This document shows positions 17,222 to 25,706 of a DNA stretch of 64,000 bases, one piece after another. The stretch is from Methyloversatilis universalis FAM5. Lineage in GTDB: Bacteria; Pseudomonadota; Gammaproteobacteria; Burkholderiales; Rhodocyclaceae. The notes under the pieces are model-generated. The model was not told where the DNA came from. It did not search any database and saw nothing but the letters and a program-made list of their open reading frames with translations. The position numbers and the translations under genes were made by a program. Numbering within the stretch: position 1 is the stretch's first letter; each line of letters opens with the position of its first letter. The stretch covers positions 248,001 to 312,000 of the forward strand of contig NZ_AFHG01000059.1 in assembly GCF_000214035.2 (NCBI RefSeq), written 5' to 3'.

Positions 17222-17890
17222 ATGCGCACACTTCTTCTCAGTGCAGTCTTGCTGGCCGCAACCAGCGTTTCCGCAGAGCCGCCGGTCACCGACTGGCGCG
17301 TGCTGGTCCCCGGCGAATACCACGGCGACGAAGCGCCGGCGCGACCCGGGCCGGGGTGGCTGGCGCTGGTTCCGGTCGGTGGGGTGTGGCGGCTCGAACC
17401 CGCGATCGTGCGGGCGACGCGGGTGCATGACCCGGTGCTGGATGCGGAGGGCGACCGGACCGGCATCGCGCTGACCTCCAACCGCAGCGACACCCTCGTG
17501 CTGCTGCGTCTTCCGGATCTGCAGCCGGGCAAGGTCGATACGCCGGCTTTGAAGTTCAGCGGCGGTGCCCGGCTCATTTCGCTCGGTGAGGCGCCGCTGA
17601 AGCTGCAGTTCAGATCGGACGAGTACGTGATCGAGGGCCGGAAGGCGGGCATCGAGGTGCGTACAGGTGGGATGCGCGTCGTGCTGCCCGATCTTGCCGC
17701 CGCGCGGCCGGACAGTGAGGACGCTGCGTCGCTGCTGTGGGCGGGCGATCTGGACCGCGACGGCCGGCTCGATCTGCTGTTTTCCTATAGCGGCTACAAC
17801 CGGGGCGGCGTGTGTCTTTACCTTTCTTCCGGCGCGCCAGCCGGCGTGCCGGTCCGGCTGGCGGGCTGCCACGGCGGTGTTGGATGCTGA
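17222..17890 (+). CDS. Exported protein of unknown function with Ca-binding-like loop
   Basis: This 222-aa protein has a clear signal peptide (MRTLLLSAVLLAATSVSAEPP). Near residue 180 it carries GDLDRDGRLDLLFSYSGY, an FG-GAP/VCBS-like loop with Ca-binding spacing, and it ends with CLYLSSGAPAG and a Cys-containing tail. I do not recognise a family with a known function. It probably acts in the periplasm or outside the cell. The next gene starts within its last codons, so the two are likely co-expressed. Confidence 0.75.
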   Translation: MRTLLLSAVLLAATSVSAEPPVTDWRVLVPGEYHGDEAPARPGPGWLALVPVGGVWRLEPAIVRATRVHDPVLDAEGDRTGIALTSNRSDTLVLLRLPDLQPGKVDTPALKFSGGARLISLGEAPLKLQFRSDEYVIEGRKAGIEVRTGGMRVVLPDLAAARPDSEDAASLLWAGDLDRDGRLDLLFSYSGYNRGGVCLYLSSGAPAGVPVRLAGCHGGVGC

Positions 17891-18501
17891 ACCATGGCTT
17901 GATGCGCCGGCTCGCGCTGCTGGTGTGCGCGGCGTCGTGCGGCCGGTTTGCGGCGGCGGAGGTCACGGTCGATCAGGTGCTCAGCGAGCGCGCCGCGGTC
18001 GGCGCGCAGCCCCGGGTGTTCCATGCGAGCACGCCGGACGGCGATCTCGTGCTGGGCGCGGTGCTGGGTCGCGAGTCGGGCCGGGTGCTGGTGCTGCGCA
18101 GGAACGCCGCCGGGCGCTACGAGGTCGAGGCGGCCAGCGCGCCCTTCCGCAACGATTTCGGCACCGGCTATGACCTTGAAGTCGTCGAGCACAACGGCAG
18201 GGGACGGTTTTCGATGGACGTCGCTGCGCACTCGGCCTGCGGGGTACGGGTAGAGACTTTCCGCTTCTACCGCGTGTCCGGGCAGTGGCGCGTATCCGGC
18301 TATGACCGCGAAGATCCTGACGTGCAGAGTTGCGACGTGAATTTCCGCGCCCGGACCTATTCGGCCAATCTGCTGACCGGGCAGGTGGTGGTCACCACCT
18401 GGCGTCAGGGCAGGGCGGTGGCCGTGAACAAGCGCAAGGCGCGCATCGATGCGCCGCGGCTGGAGGACTTCTCCTTCTCCCTCTTCGCGGACGAACCCTG
18501 A
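17884..18501 (+). CDS. Exported protein of unknown function
   Basis: The 205-aa product has an N-terminal hydrophobic stretch (LMRRLALLVCAASCGRFAAAE) that looks like a signal peptide. The start may be the ATG at 17884, which overlaps the upstream stop (ATGCTGA), or the ATG at 17902 closer to the signal. The body has CGVRVETFRFYRVSGQWRVSGY and ends in FSFSLFADEP. No family could be named. The tight overlap with the preceding exported protein suggests a two-gene unit of linked function. Confidence 0.75.
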   Translation: MLNHGLMRRLALLVCAASCGRFAAAEVTVDQVLSERAAVGAQPRVFHASTPDGDLVLGAVLGRESGRVLVLRRNAAGRYEVEAASAPFRNDFGTGYDLEVVEHNGRGRFSMDVAAHSACGVRVETFRFYRVSGQWRVSGYDREDPDVQSCDVNFRARTYSANLLTGQVVVTTWRQGRAVAVNKRKARIDAPRLEDFSFSLFADEP

Positions 18502-18511
18502 GGCCTGAAGC

Positions 18512-18961
18512 CTACTGCACCACGCGCCGTTCGCCCGGCGTGCCCAGCGCGCGATCCAGCTTGTCTTCCACTTCGCCGATGGCGGCCGCCAGCGAGTTCG
18601 ACGATTCGTTCGACACCTTCTGCAGCTCGACCCGCAGGTCGGCGAATTCCTTGTGCATGGCGCTGCTCAGTTCGGTGAAGCGCGACGCTTCGGCCTGATC
18701 GGCGAGCAGACGCTGTTCGCGCAGTTCCTTCGCGTGGCGACGCGATTCGAGCAGGGTGGACGTGTGCAGGCTCAGCGTGTAGGCGGCGAGCAGCACCAGC
18801 AGCAGCGCGGTGCCGCCGAGCAGGATGATGCCGGCCGGCGCCTGGATGGTGGCCACCAGCAGTGACACCTCGACCGGCATGGCGAGCACATGCCAGTTGG
18901 CAATGACGAATGCGGCCAGCAGGCCGAGTACCAGAATGCCCAGTGCGCCCAGTGTTCTCAT
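18512..18961 (-). CDS. LapA-like two-helix membrane protein with coiled coil
   Basis: This 149-aa protein has two hydrophobic helices (about residues 5-22 and 41-63) separated by a short loop with NWHVLAMPVEV. This resembles the LapA/DUF1049 layout. The cytoplasmic part is a charged coiled coil (ESRRHAKELREQRLLADQAEASRF and on). The start at 18961 was chosen because it opens the first helix; longer frames upstream lack it. The gene stands alone, convergent with the exported unknown and followed upstream by the MFS gene on the same strand. Function is not known. Confidence 0.7.
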   Translation of the reverse strand: MRTLGALGILVLGLLAAFVIANWHVLAMPVEVSLLVATIQAPAGIILLGGTALLLVLLAAYTLSLHTSTLLESRRHAKELREQRLLADQAEASRFTELSSAMHKEFADLRVELQKVSNESSNSLAAAIGEVEDKLDRALGTPGERRVVQ

Positions 18962-19029
18962 CGTTGTCTCCTGTCGGGATGGCAACGCCATTGTCACCCG
19001 GCGCGACACAGCGCGCCACCGGCGCTGTC

Positions 19030-20232
19030 CTACGCGGCGGCGGGCGCGGCGCGCACCACCGGCGCTTCGCGTATCGGCAGGTTCACCAGCGCGGCGGCGG
19101 CCGCAAGCGCGGCGTCGGCGTACCACATCCACTGATAGCTGCCGCTGTGCTCCAGCGCCAGACCGCCCAGCCAGGCGCCGAAGAAGCCGCCGGTCTGATG
19201 CGACAGCAGCGTGAGGCCGAACAGCGTCGCCAGATAGCGGGTGCCGAACAGCTTGCCGACCACGCCGGCGGTCGGCGGCACGGTGGCCAGCCAGGTCACG
19301 CCGAGGCCGATCGCGAACAGGTAGAAGGTGAGGTCGGTGCGCGGCGATGCGAGGTAGATGAGCACCAGCACCGCGCGCGAGGCGTACATCCAGAACAGGA
19401 TCATCTTGCTGCGCCAGCGGCCGGTGGCCCAGCCGGCGAACAGGCTGCCGAAGATGTTGGACAGGCCGATCAGCGCCAGCGCGCCGCTGGCCACTTCAGC
19501 CGGCAGGCCGCACAGGCCGACTTCGCCCGGCAGATGGGTGATCAGGAAAGCGATATGGAAGCCGCAGGTGAAGAAGCCGGCGTGCAGCAGCAGATAGCTG
19601 CGGTCGCGCATTGCGTCGGAAATCGCGCGGCGCACGCCGCCGTCGGCCGCGCTGTCGGCGTGCTGCGGATGCGGTTCGCGTGCGCGCAGCGCGCGCGCTA
19701 GCGGCAGCGCGGCCAGCGCGGCGGCGGCCATCGCGTACATCGCGCCCATCCAGCCGACGGTGGTGATGAGCTTCTGCGCGAGCGGTGCGAACACGAACTG
19801 GCCGAGCGAACCGCCGGCATTGATGATGCCCGCGGCCTGACCGCGCTGTGCGCTGTCGAGCCGGCGCGACACCGCGCCGATCAGCACCGAAAAGCTGCCG
19901 GCGCCTGATCCGGCCGCGGCCAGCACGCCCAGCGTGACGGTCATGCCGAAGCGGCTGTCGACGAAAGGCGTGAGCGCGCAGCCGGCGGCCAGCACCAGCA
20001 GGCCGATGGCCAGTACGCGGCCCGGCCCCCAGCGGTCGGCCACCGCGCCGGCGACCGGCTGTATGGCGCCCCACATGAACTGGCCGATGGCCAGCGCGAA
20101 GCTCAGACTGACCACGCCCAGCCCTGTGCTGGTGTTGATCGGCGAAATGAAGAGGCCGGTGGACTGGCGCACGCCCATGCTGACCATCAGCAGCAGGGCG
20201 GCGCACAGCACGGCGGACAGGGCAGCAGGCAT
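19030..20232 (-). CDS. MFS transporter
   Basis: This 400-aa major facilitator protein has about 12 membrane helices. An MFS-type loop follows helix 2 (AVADRWGPGRVLA), and NAGGSLGQFVFAPL lies near helix 5. The overall pattern is like the oxalate/formate or monocarboxylate antiporter branch, but the substrate cannot be told from sequence. The start at 20232 (MPAALSAVLCAALLL) fits the first helix; a GTG at 20256 would add eight residues. It is divergent from the UPF0060 gene. Confidence 0.82.
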   Translation of the reverse strand: MPAALSAVLCAALLLMVSMGVRQSTGLFISPINTSTGLGVVSLSFALAIGQFMWGAIQPVAGAVADRWGPGRVLAIGLLVLAAGCALTPFVDSRFGMTVTLGVLAAAGSGAGSFSVLIGAVSRRLDSAQRGQAAGIINAGGSLGQFVFAPLAQKLITTVGWMGAMYAMAAAALAALPLARALRAREPHPQHADSAADGGVRRAISDAMRDRSYLLLHAGFFTCGFHIAFLITHLPGEVGLCGLPAEVASGALALIGLSNIFGSLFAGWATGRWRSKMILFWMYASRAVLVLIYLASPRTDLTFYLFAIGLGVTWLATVPPTAGVVGKLFGTRYLATLFGLTLLSHQTGGFFGAWLGGLALEHSGSYQWMWYADAALAAAAALVNLPIREAPVVRAAPAAA

Positions 20233-20381
20233 CGGACGACGGGGTGCAGCGAACACCGTTCAGGGAACACCGCCGCACGTTACAAGGAATTGCGCCGTGC
20301 GCGAAATCCACTGTGCGGTGCAGTTTCGTCCGGCTTTTCTTGTACCTTGCCGACTGAACCGTACAGCCCGGGTACCGCATC

Positions 20382-20711
20382 TTGAATTTCGTCACGACGA
20401 CCGCACTGTTTGCAGCGACCGCGGTGGCCGAAATCGTCGGCTGCTATCTGCCCTGGCTGTGGATGAAGGACCGCGCGCCCGCATGGGTGCTGTTGCCGGC
20501 GGCCGCTTCGCTGGTGGCTTTCGTGTGGCTGCTGTCGCTGCATCCGACCGCAGCCGGACGGGTGTATGCGGCCTATGGGGGCGTGTATGTCGGCGTGGCG
20601 GTGCTGTGGCTGTGGCTGGTCGATGGCGAACGCCCGCACCTGTGGGACATCGTCGGCGTGTCGGTGGCGCTGGCCGGCATGGCCATCATCCTGTTCGCGC
20701 CGCGCGGGTGA
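20382..20711 (+). CDS. ynfA: UPF0060 membrane protein YnfA
   Basis: The 109-aa product has four predicted membrane helices and the family signature [12 protein letters not shown] near the start, then [23 protein letters not shown] and [21 protein letters not shown]. The length matches the family. The start is TTG at 20382, the only position that gives the conserved N terminus ([18 protein letters not shown]). YnfA-like proteins resemble small multidrug-resistance transporters, but their role is not settled. Confidence 0.9.
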   Translation: MNFVTTTALFAATAVAEIVGCYLPWLWMKDRAPAWVLLPAAASLVAFVWLLSLHPTAAGRVYAAYGGVYVGVAVLWLWLVDGERPHLWDIVGVSVALAGMAIILFAPRG

Positions 20712-20862
20712 AGGGCAGACGCAAGTCAGGCTCTTCAGGTTTCAGGGAAAGGCAGAACCTCGCTCCGAACCCTGCATCCGTATCCCTGGCCCGTGCGCCT
20801 TGAATCTTGAGTCTTGTATCTTGAAGGCGCCCACAGGGCGCCGCTCATTCGAAGGAGTCATG

Positions 20863-21642
20863 ATGGACCTGCAACTGAACAACCGTCTCGCGCTGGTGTC
20901 CGGCAGTACTGCCGGCATCGGCTATTCCATCGCCGAAGCGCTGCTGCGCGAAGGCGCGCGCGTCATCGTCAATGGCCGCTCGCAGGCTTCGGTCGACGCC
21001 GCGGTGGCGAAGCTGGGCGCGGGCGCCATCGGCTTTGCCGGCGACCTGGCCACCGCGGCGGCGGCCGAGAAGCTGGCCGCGGCCTACCCGGACATCGACA
21101 TCCTGGTGAACAACCTCGGCATTTTCGAACCCAAGGCCTTCGAGGACATTCCGGATGCCGACTGGATGCGCTTCTTCGAAGTGAACGTGCTGAGTGGCGC
21201 GCGTCTGGCGCGGCTGGTGCTGCCCGGCATGAAGCGGCGCAACTGGGGCCGCATCGTGTTCATTTCGAGCGAGAGCGGCCTGCAGATTCCGGCCGAGATG
21301 GTGCATTACGGCATGACCAAGTCGGCCCAGATCGCCATCGCTCGCGGCATCGCCGAAACCGTGGCCGGCAGCGGCATCACCGTGAACAGCGTGCTGCCCG
21401 GCCCGACCCGCTCGCGCGGCGTCGAGGATTTTGTGCAGGCGCTGGCCGGCGACAGCGGCCAGACCTTCGAGCAGTTCGAGCAGGAGTTCTTCGAGAAGGT
21501 GCGCCCGACTTCGCTGATCAAGCGTTTCGCGACGACCGAAGAGGTCGCCGCCATGGTGACCTATCTGTGCAGCCCGCTGGCATCGGCCACCACCGGGGCC
21601 GCGCTGCGGGTGGACGGCGGCACGGTGAAGAGCGCGTTCTGA
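20863..21642 (+). CDS. SDR-family oxidoreductase
   Basis: This is a 259-aa classical short-chain dehydrogenase/reductase. The cofactor motif GSTAGIG lies at residues 14-20, NNLG near residue 85, the catalytic Ser in FISSESG, and Tyr149/Lys153 in YGMTK. The C terminus VDGGTVKSAF is typical. A GAAGGAG ribosome site precedes two adjacent ATGs (20860 and 20863); the second has the better spacing. The substrate cannot be predicted. Upstream is a hairpin of GGCGCC arms (about 20825-20843). The gene appears monocistronic. Confidence 0.88.
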   Translation: MDLQLNNRLALVSGSTAGIGYSIAEALLREGARVIVNGRSQASVDAAVAKLGAGAIGFAGDLATAAAAEKLAAAYPDIDILVNNLGIFEPKAFEDIPDADWMRFFEVNVLSGARLARLVLPGMKRRNWGRIVFISSESGLQIPAEMVHYGMTKSAQIAIARGIAETVAGSGITVNSVLPGPTRSRGVEDFVQALAGDSGQTFEQFEQEFFEKVRPTSLIKRFATTEEVAAMVTYLCSPLASATTGAALRVDGGTVKSAF

Positions 21643-21662
21643 TTGCGCGTCATCTGTTCAAG

Positions 21663-21755
21663 GCCGCATCGCGGCGGGGCGCCGCTCCCACAAGAACCTC
21701 GCGCAGTCCGCTGCCAGGGACCCGTGGGAGCGGCGCCTTCGCCGCGATGCGGCGG
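21663..21755. repeat. REP-like inverted pair (BIME-type)
   Basis: A block reading GCATCGCGGCGGGGCGCCG...CCCAC (21663-21691) faces its inverted copy GTGGGAGCGGCGCC...CGCGATGC (21724-21755) across about 32 bases. The same element forms the array at 33566-33935. It resembles the GTGGGAGCGG REP family of pseudomonads. It lies between the convergent SDR and opgC genes and could act as a bidirectional transcript end. Confidence 0.75.
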
Positions 21756-21779
21756 CGGCCATGAGGCCGGGCGTCGTCC

Positions 21780-22943
21780 CTAGACCCGGACCGGCGCCGG
21801 CGCGCCGCGCTGCTGCGGCAGGGTGCGCTGCGGGTTGCGCACCGCGTCCAGCCACCCGGCCAGGGCCAGCATCAGCAGCGCGCCGGTCATGCCGGCGCCC
21901 AGCTGCACCAGCGGCAGGTCGAAGGCGAGTGCGCTGGCCGCATCGGCCAGCGGCGCGAGCAGTACGCTGAGGCAGAACACCTCCAGCGAATGCCGGCCCA
22001 TGCAGCGCAGCGCGCGTGCGGGCGCCGCCTCCAGCCAGCGCCCCGGACGCAGCAGCGTGGTGGTCACCCAGGCCAGCACCAGAAAGTGGGCGACCCGCAG
22101 CAGGTCGAGGTCGGTTTTGCTGATCGGATAGATGAGCGTGGCCACCGACTGCGGCACCACCGCGTCGTGGATGTCCGGCCAGCGCCAGGACAGGCTGAGC
22201 AGGAAGCAGGCGGCGAGGAAGCCGAGCGCCACCGGCATCACGATGTTGCGGCCGATGCGCCGCTCCAGCGGCCTCAGCCGCAGCAGCGAGCGCGGCCGTG
22301 CGCAGCAGGCGCCGATCACGAACAGGAACTGCCAGGCCAGCGGATTGAAGAACCACACGCCCTCGGGCGCGGCCGGCAGATTGAGGCCGGTATGCTTTTC
22401 CAGCAGCCACAGCAGCCCGGACGGAATCAGCACCCACAGCGGCCGGCGCACCAGCAGCGGCAGCAGGCCGGCCATCAGCGTCATCAGCACCACGTACAGC
22501 GGCAGCGGGTCCATCAGCACCGGCTTGAACTGCATCAGGATGCCGGCCAGCAGCGCCGACTGCGGCTGGTCGAGAAAATAGCCCAGCCCCATCTCGGTAA
22601 TGAAGTCGCGGGTTTCCACATGCTCGTTGGCGACGAACACCAGCGCCATCAGCTGGGCCAGCAGGAATACGTGGGCCACGTACAGCACCCAGGCGCGGCG
22701 CAGCACGCGCACCGCGGCCGGGAAGAAGCCGTCGAGTTCGTAGCGCCGGCCGTAGGCCAGCATGGCGCCGTAGCCGGCGAGAAACACGAACAGTTCGGCC
22801 GCGTCGCTCAGGCCGACATTGCGCAAGGTGGCGTAGCCGAGCGGATTGCCCGGCAGGTGGTCCCAGAACATGCAGACCAGTGCGATGCCGCGGAAGAAGT
22901 CGACGCGCAGGTCGCGCGCCGCAGGCGCAGGTGCGTGGCTCAT
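21780..22943 (-). CDS. opgC: OpgC-domain acyltransferase-like membrane protein
   Basis: The 387-aa product has about ten membrane helices and the OpgC opening RDLRVDFFRGIALVCMFWDHLPGNP, followed by LSDAAELFVFLAGYGAMLAYGRR. OpgC proteins succinylate osmoregulated periplasmic glucans in the inner membrane. The length fits. There is no opgG/opgH pair in the window, so the real substrate is unproven. It follows mxa copy 2 on the same strand, after a 183-base gap, and is probably not part of that operon. Confidence 0.85.
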   Translation of the reverse strand: MSHAPAPAARDLRVDFFRGIALVCMFWDHLPGNPLGYATLRNVGLSDAAELFVFLAGYGAMLAYGRRYELDGFFPAAVRVLRRAWVLYVAHVFLLAQLMALVFVANEHVETRDFITEMGLGYFLDQPQSALLAGILMQFKPVLMDPLPLYVVLMTLMAGLLPLLVRRPLWVLIPSGLLWLLEKHTGLNLPAAPEGVWFFNPLAWQFLFVIGACCARPRSLLRLRPLERRIGRNIVMPVALGFLAACFLLSLSWRWPDIHDAVVPQSVATLIYPISKTDLDLLRVAHFLVLAWVTTTLLRPGRWLEAAPARALRCMGRHSLEVFCLSVLLAPLADAASALAFDLPLVQLGAGMTGALLMLALAGWLDAVRNPQRTLPQQRGAPAPVRV

Positions 22944-23126
22944 CGGTGCAGGCTCCGTGCAGAGGGTGGACGGCCTGCATGAAAACCCTGCAGGCGTCCT
23001 CAGCCCTTCCTGATGGGACGGATGCGCCGCCGGCAGTGGCGCGGCGCACGAGCGGTGTGCTGGACGCGACGGCCGCAGCCGGCGCGGCGCAAGGATAGAC
23101 GACGCCGCGTCGGTGCGAGGGGTGTG

Positions 23127-24080
23127 TCAGCGTTCGCTGACAGGCGTGGCGGAAAGCCCGCGCGCAGGCCGCTCCGGCCTGAAGCGGAACAGCAGCAGCG
23201 CCAGTGCGAGCAGGGCCGGCAGCCAGTTCAGGTCTGTCGGCACCGGGCGGCGCAGTGCGGCGCCGTCGTGCTTCATGGCGCGGGCGAGCACGGCGGCATC
23301 GTCCAGCGTGGCGTAGTCGAAGCCCACCTGCTGGGCGAGTGCGCGCAGGTGCGGTTCGCGCCGTGACGACAGGTGTTCGGTACCCGGCACGCGGCGACCG
23401 TCCGGCAGCATCGCGTCGCGCTGTATCACCTCGCCGGCCTTCCACACGCCGATGGTGCGTCCGTCCTCGTCGCTCTTCGGGATGGGCTGGGGCGCATCGC
23501 CGCCCGCACCCAGTATCCAGCCGCGCACCTCGCCCGGCTTGATGTCCTCGAAGCCCGGCCGGTCGCCGTCGCGCAGCGGCGGCGCCTCCTGGCCGTCGCT
23601 GATGAACACCACCTGCGTGCCTTCGCCCAGTTCCTTCGCGGCGCGCACCGACCAGAACACGCCTTTCGCGACCTCGCTGGAATTGCCCCAGCGCATGCGG
23701 CCGTCGATGTTGTCGAGCGCGGCGACCAGATCGCCGTAGTAGGCGCATACCTCGACCGGTGCGAGCAGCAGCAGGGTGCGGTATTCGGCGAAGCCGGCCC
23801 AGCCTACTCGCGAGCCGCAGGGCAGTTCGCGCAGCGCACGCTTCGCGGCTTCGCGCGCGAAGGCGAGCCGGCTGACCGGCTGGCCGTTCACGTCGTAGTC
23901 CTCGACATTCATGCTCTGGGTCAGGTCGAACACCACCACCGTGTCCCAGCTGTCGCGCTTCAGGTCCAGCGGTGGCAGCAGCGCGGCGGTCAGCAGCAGC
24001 ACCGCCGCCAGCACCAGCGTGCGCGCCTCGCGCTCTGCCAGGCTGGCGAGCAGCCGGCGCAGGAAGGTGGCCATCCTCAT
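23127..24080 (-). CDS. mxaL: MxaL-like vWA protein, copy 2
   Basis: The 317-aa protein has membrane helices near residues 22-37 and 288-303 and a periplasmic vWA domain between them. The MIDAS-type motif is DLTQSMN, with SRVGWAGFAEYRTL and VVFISDGQEAPPL following. It is the last gene of the second mxaRSACKL set and lies ten bases after mxaK. In-frame ATGs at 24080 and 24074 are both possible starts. Its partner in copy 1 (1-1012) is cut by the window edge. A role in methanol dehydrogenase calcium insertion is inferred from family and order. Confidence 0.87.
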   Translation of the reverse strand: MRMATFLRRLLASLAEREARTLVLAAVLLLTAALLPPLDLKRDSWDTVVVFDLTQSMNVEDYDVNGQPVSRLAFAREAAKRALRELPCGSRVGWAGFAEYRTLLLLAPVEVCAYYGDLVAALDNIDGRMRWGNSSEVAKGVFWSVRAAKELGEGTQVVFISDGQEAPPLRDGDRPGFEDIKPGEVRGWILGAGGDAPQPIPKSDEDGRTIGVWKAGEVIQRDAMLPDGRRVPGTEHLSSRREPHLRALAQQVGFDYATLDDAAVLARAMKHDGAALRRPVPTDLNWLPALLALALLLFRFRPERPARGLSATPVSER

Positions 24081-24090
24081 TGCGCGGCCC

Positions 24091-24627
24091 TCACGGCAGA
24101 TCCAGCCGCACGCCCTGCAGCGTGGTGACCACCCGTTCGCGCGGCGCCTGGGCGTCCTCGTCCTCGGCCACCGCTGCAGATTCGATCTCCGGTGCCAGCC
24201 ACAGCGCGCGTTCCAGGTTGTAGCGCGCGTCCCAGTCGTCCGGCCGGTCGCGCAGCGCGTCGCGGTAGCGCTGCTTGGCCAGTTCGATCAGCGGCAGCGC
24301 GTCCGACACATTGTTCTCGCCCTGCGCCAGCGCTTCGCGCAGGTGCAGGTTGCCGAGGTTGTAGCGCGCCGCCTGCCGCAGGTCGGCCCGCTCGCCGGCG
24401 ATCAGCGCCTTCCAGGCGCGGGTGGCGGCTTCGCTGTCGCCGCCGCGGTTCAGTGACAGCGCATGCGCGAAGCGCGCTTCGGGCAGTGCGGCTTCCGGCG
24501 CGCCGCCGGAGGCGATGGCGGCATTCACGCGCTCGGCCTCCTGCAGCGCATTCAGTGAGTGCAGGGCGAACGCGGCGCACACCAGCGCGGTACCGCCGAA
24601 CAGGGCATGCAGGGTCAGTCTTTTCAC
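24091..24627 (-). CDS. mxaK: MxaK-like protein, copy 2
   Basis: This 178-aa protein has an N-terminal membrane helix (about 8-26) and a TPR-like body with ARYNLGNLHLREALAQGENN and DWDARYNLERALWLAPE. The start is GTG at 24627 in a GTGA overlap with the mxaC stop. That start gives the expected short N terminus before the helix (MKRLTLHALFGG); the ATG at 24678 lies inside mxaC. The copy-1 protein is 179 aa, and the last halves of the two proteins are the most similar part. Confidence 0.83.
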   Translation of the reverse strand: MKRLTLHALFGGTALVCAAFALHSLNALQEAERVNAAIASGGAPEAALPEARFAHALSLNRGGDSEAATRAWKALIAGERADLRQAARYNLGNLHLREALAQGENNVSDALPLIELAKQRYRDALRDRPDDWDARYNLERALWLAPEIESAAVAEDEDAQAPRERVVTTLQGVRLDLP

Positions 24628-25706
24628 AGCCAGCTCCGCAACAGCAGGGATCGATGGACCAGCAGCAGCGCGCAGCACAGCGCAGCCACCGCGAACACGG
24701 CGCGGCTGTGATCCTGCCGCGGAATGCGCTCGTCGTAGTCGAGCGGGAAGTTCTGCTGGCGGCCGACTTCGGCCACCGCCTTCGCGAGGTCGTCCGGGTT
24801 GTCCGCCTGATAGAGGCGGTAGGTCACCGGCAGCGACTGGAAGAAGCGGTGCAGCGACACTTCGGGCACCGATTCCTGCGCGTAGTAGGCGTTGCGCGTC
24901 TCGATCGCCTCGGGGCTGTCGCCGTCTGCCGCCGGTGGCGGCGCGCTTTCCTCGGCACCCAGTTCCGGCGCGTTGAGCGTGCGCAGATAGAGCCAGTGCA
25001 GCGCGATGCGATGCGCCTTCAGCCCCTCGCGGATGTGCTTGCGGGTGGGCTCGTCGAGGTGGGCGCCGCCGTCGGTCACCAGCAGGATGATGCGGCTGCC
25101 GGTGTAGGCGCGCTGTTCGAAACTGTCGATCGCGCCAGTGAGCGCACGGCCGACATTGGTGTCGGACAGACCGCGGCCCATGCCGCCGGCGCGGATGCCG
25201 GCCTGCACCACCTCGTCATGCTGGGTGAAGGGCACCACGTGCATCGGGCCGGCGCTGAAGAACATGAGCGAGAAGCGGTCGTCCGGCCGCCGGCCGACGA
25301 AGGCCGACAGCAGGTCGCGCGCCACCGCGGACTTCGGTTCGCCACGCGAATCCACCTGATAGAGCAGCGAGTGCGGATCGATGGTGCGCCAGTCGCTCGG
25401 CTTCATCTTGGCGTCCATGCTGCGGCTGCGGTCCATCAGGATCATGATTTCGGCGCCGCGGCCGGTGCGCATGACCGTGGTTTCAGGGGTTCCGGGCCCG
25501 GCCAGCGCCAGCACCGTGGCGGCGATGGCCAGCACCGCCAGCGCGCGCCCGGCAAAGCCGGCGATGCGGCCGGCGCGGTCGGCCGGCAGCCAGTCCAGCG
25601 TCGGGAAGGCCAGCGTGTCACGGCGGCGGCGCAGCAGCGGCAGCACCGCGAGCGGCAACAGCAGCAGTGCCCAGGGCTGGGCGAAGTCGACACCGGCGAA
25701 GGTCAT
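24624..25706 (-). CDS. mxaC: MxaC-like vWA membrane protein, copy 2
   Basis: The 360-aa product starts with MTFAGVDFAQPWALLLLPLAV and has two N-terminal helices, a vWA domain with DRSRSMD, and a C-terminal helix. Compared with copy 1 it has a Glu/Pro-rich insertion (about residues 245-265). It starts at 25706 in an ATGA overlap with mxaA. This close junction contrasts with copy 1, where a repeat separates the same two genes. Confidence 0.87.
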   Translation of the reverse strand: MTFAGVDFAQPWALLLLPLAVLPLLRRRRDTLAFPTLDWLPADRAGRIAGFAGRALAVLAIAATVLALAGPGTPETTVMRTGRGAEIMILMDRSRSMDAKMKPSDWRTIDPHSLLYQVDSRGEPKSAVARDLLSAFVGRRPDDRFSLMFFSAGPMHVVPFTQHDEVVQAGIRAGGMGRGLSDTNVGRALTGAIDSFEQRAYTGSRIILLVTDGGAHLDEPTRKHIREGLKAHRIALHWLYLRTLNAPELGAEESAPPPAADGDSPEAIETRNAYYAQESVPEVSLHRFFQSLPVTYRLYQADNPDDLAKAVAEVGRQQNFPLDYDERIPRQDHSRAVFAVAALCCALLLVHRSLLLRSWL

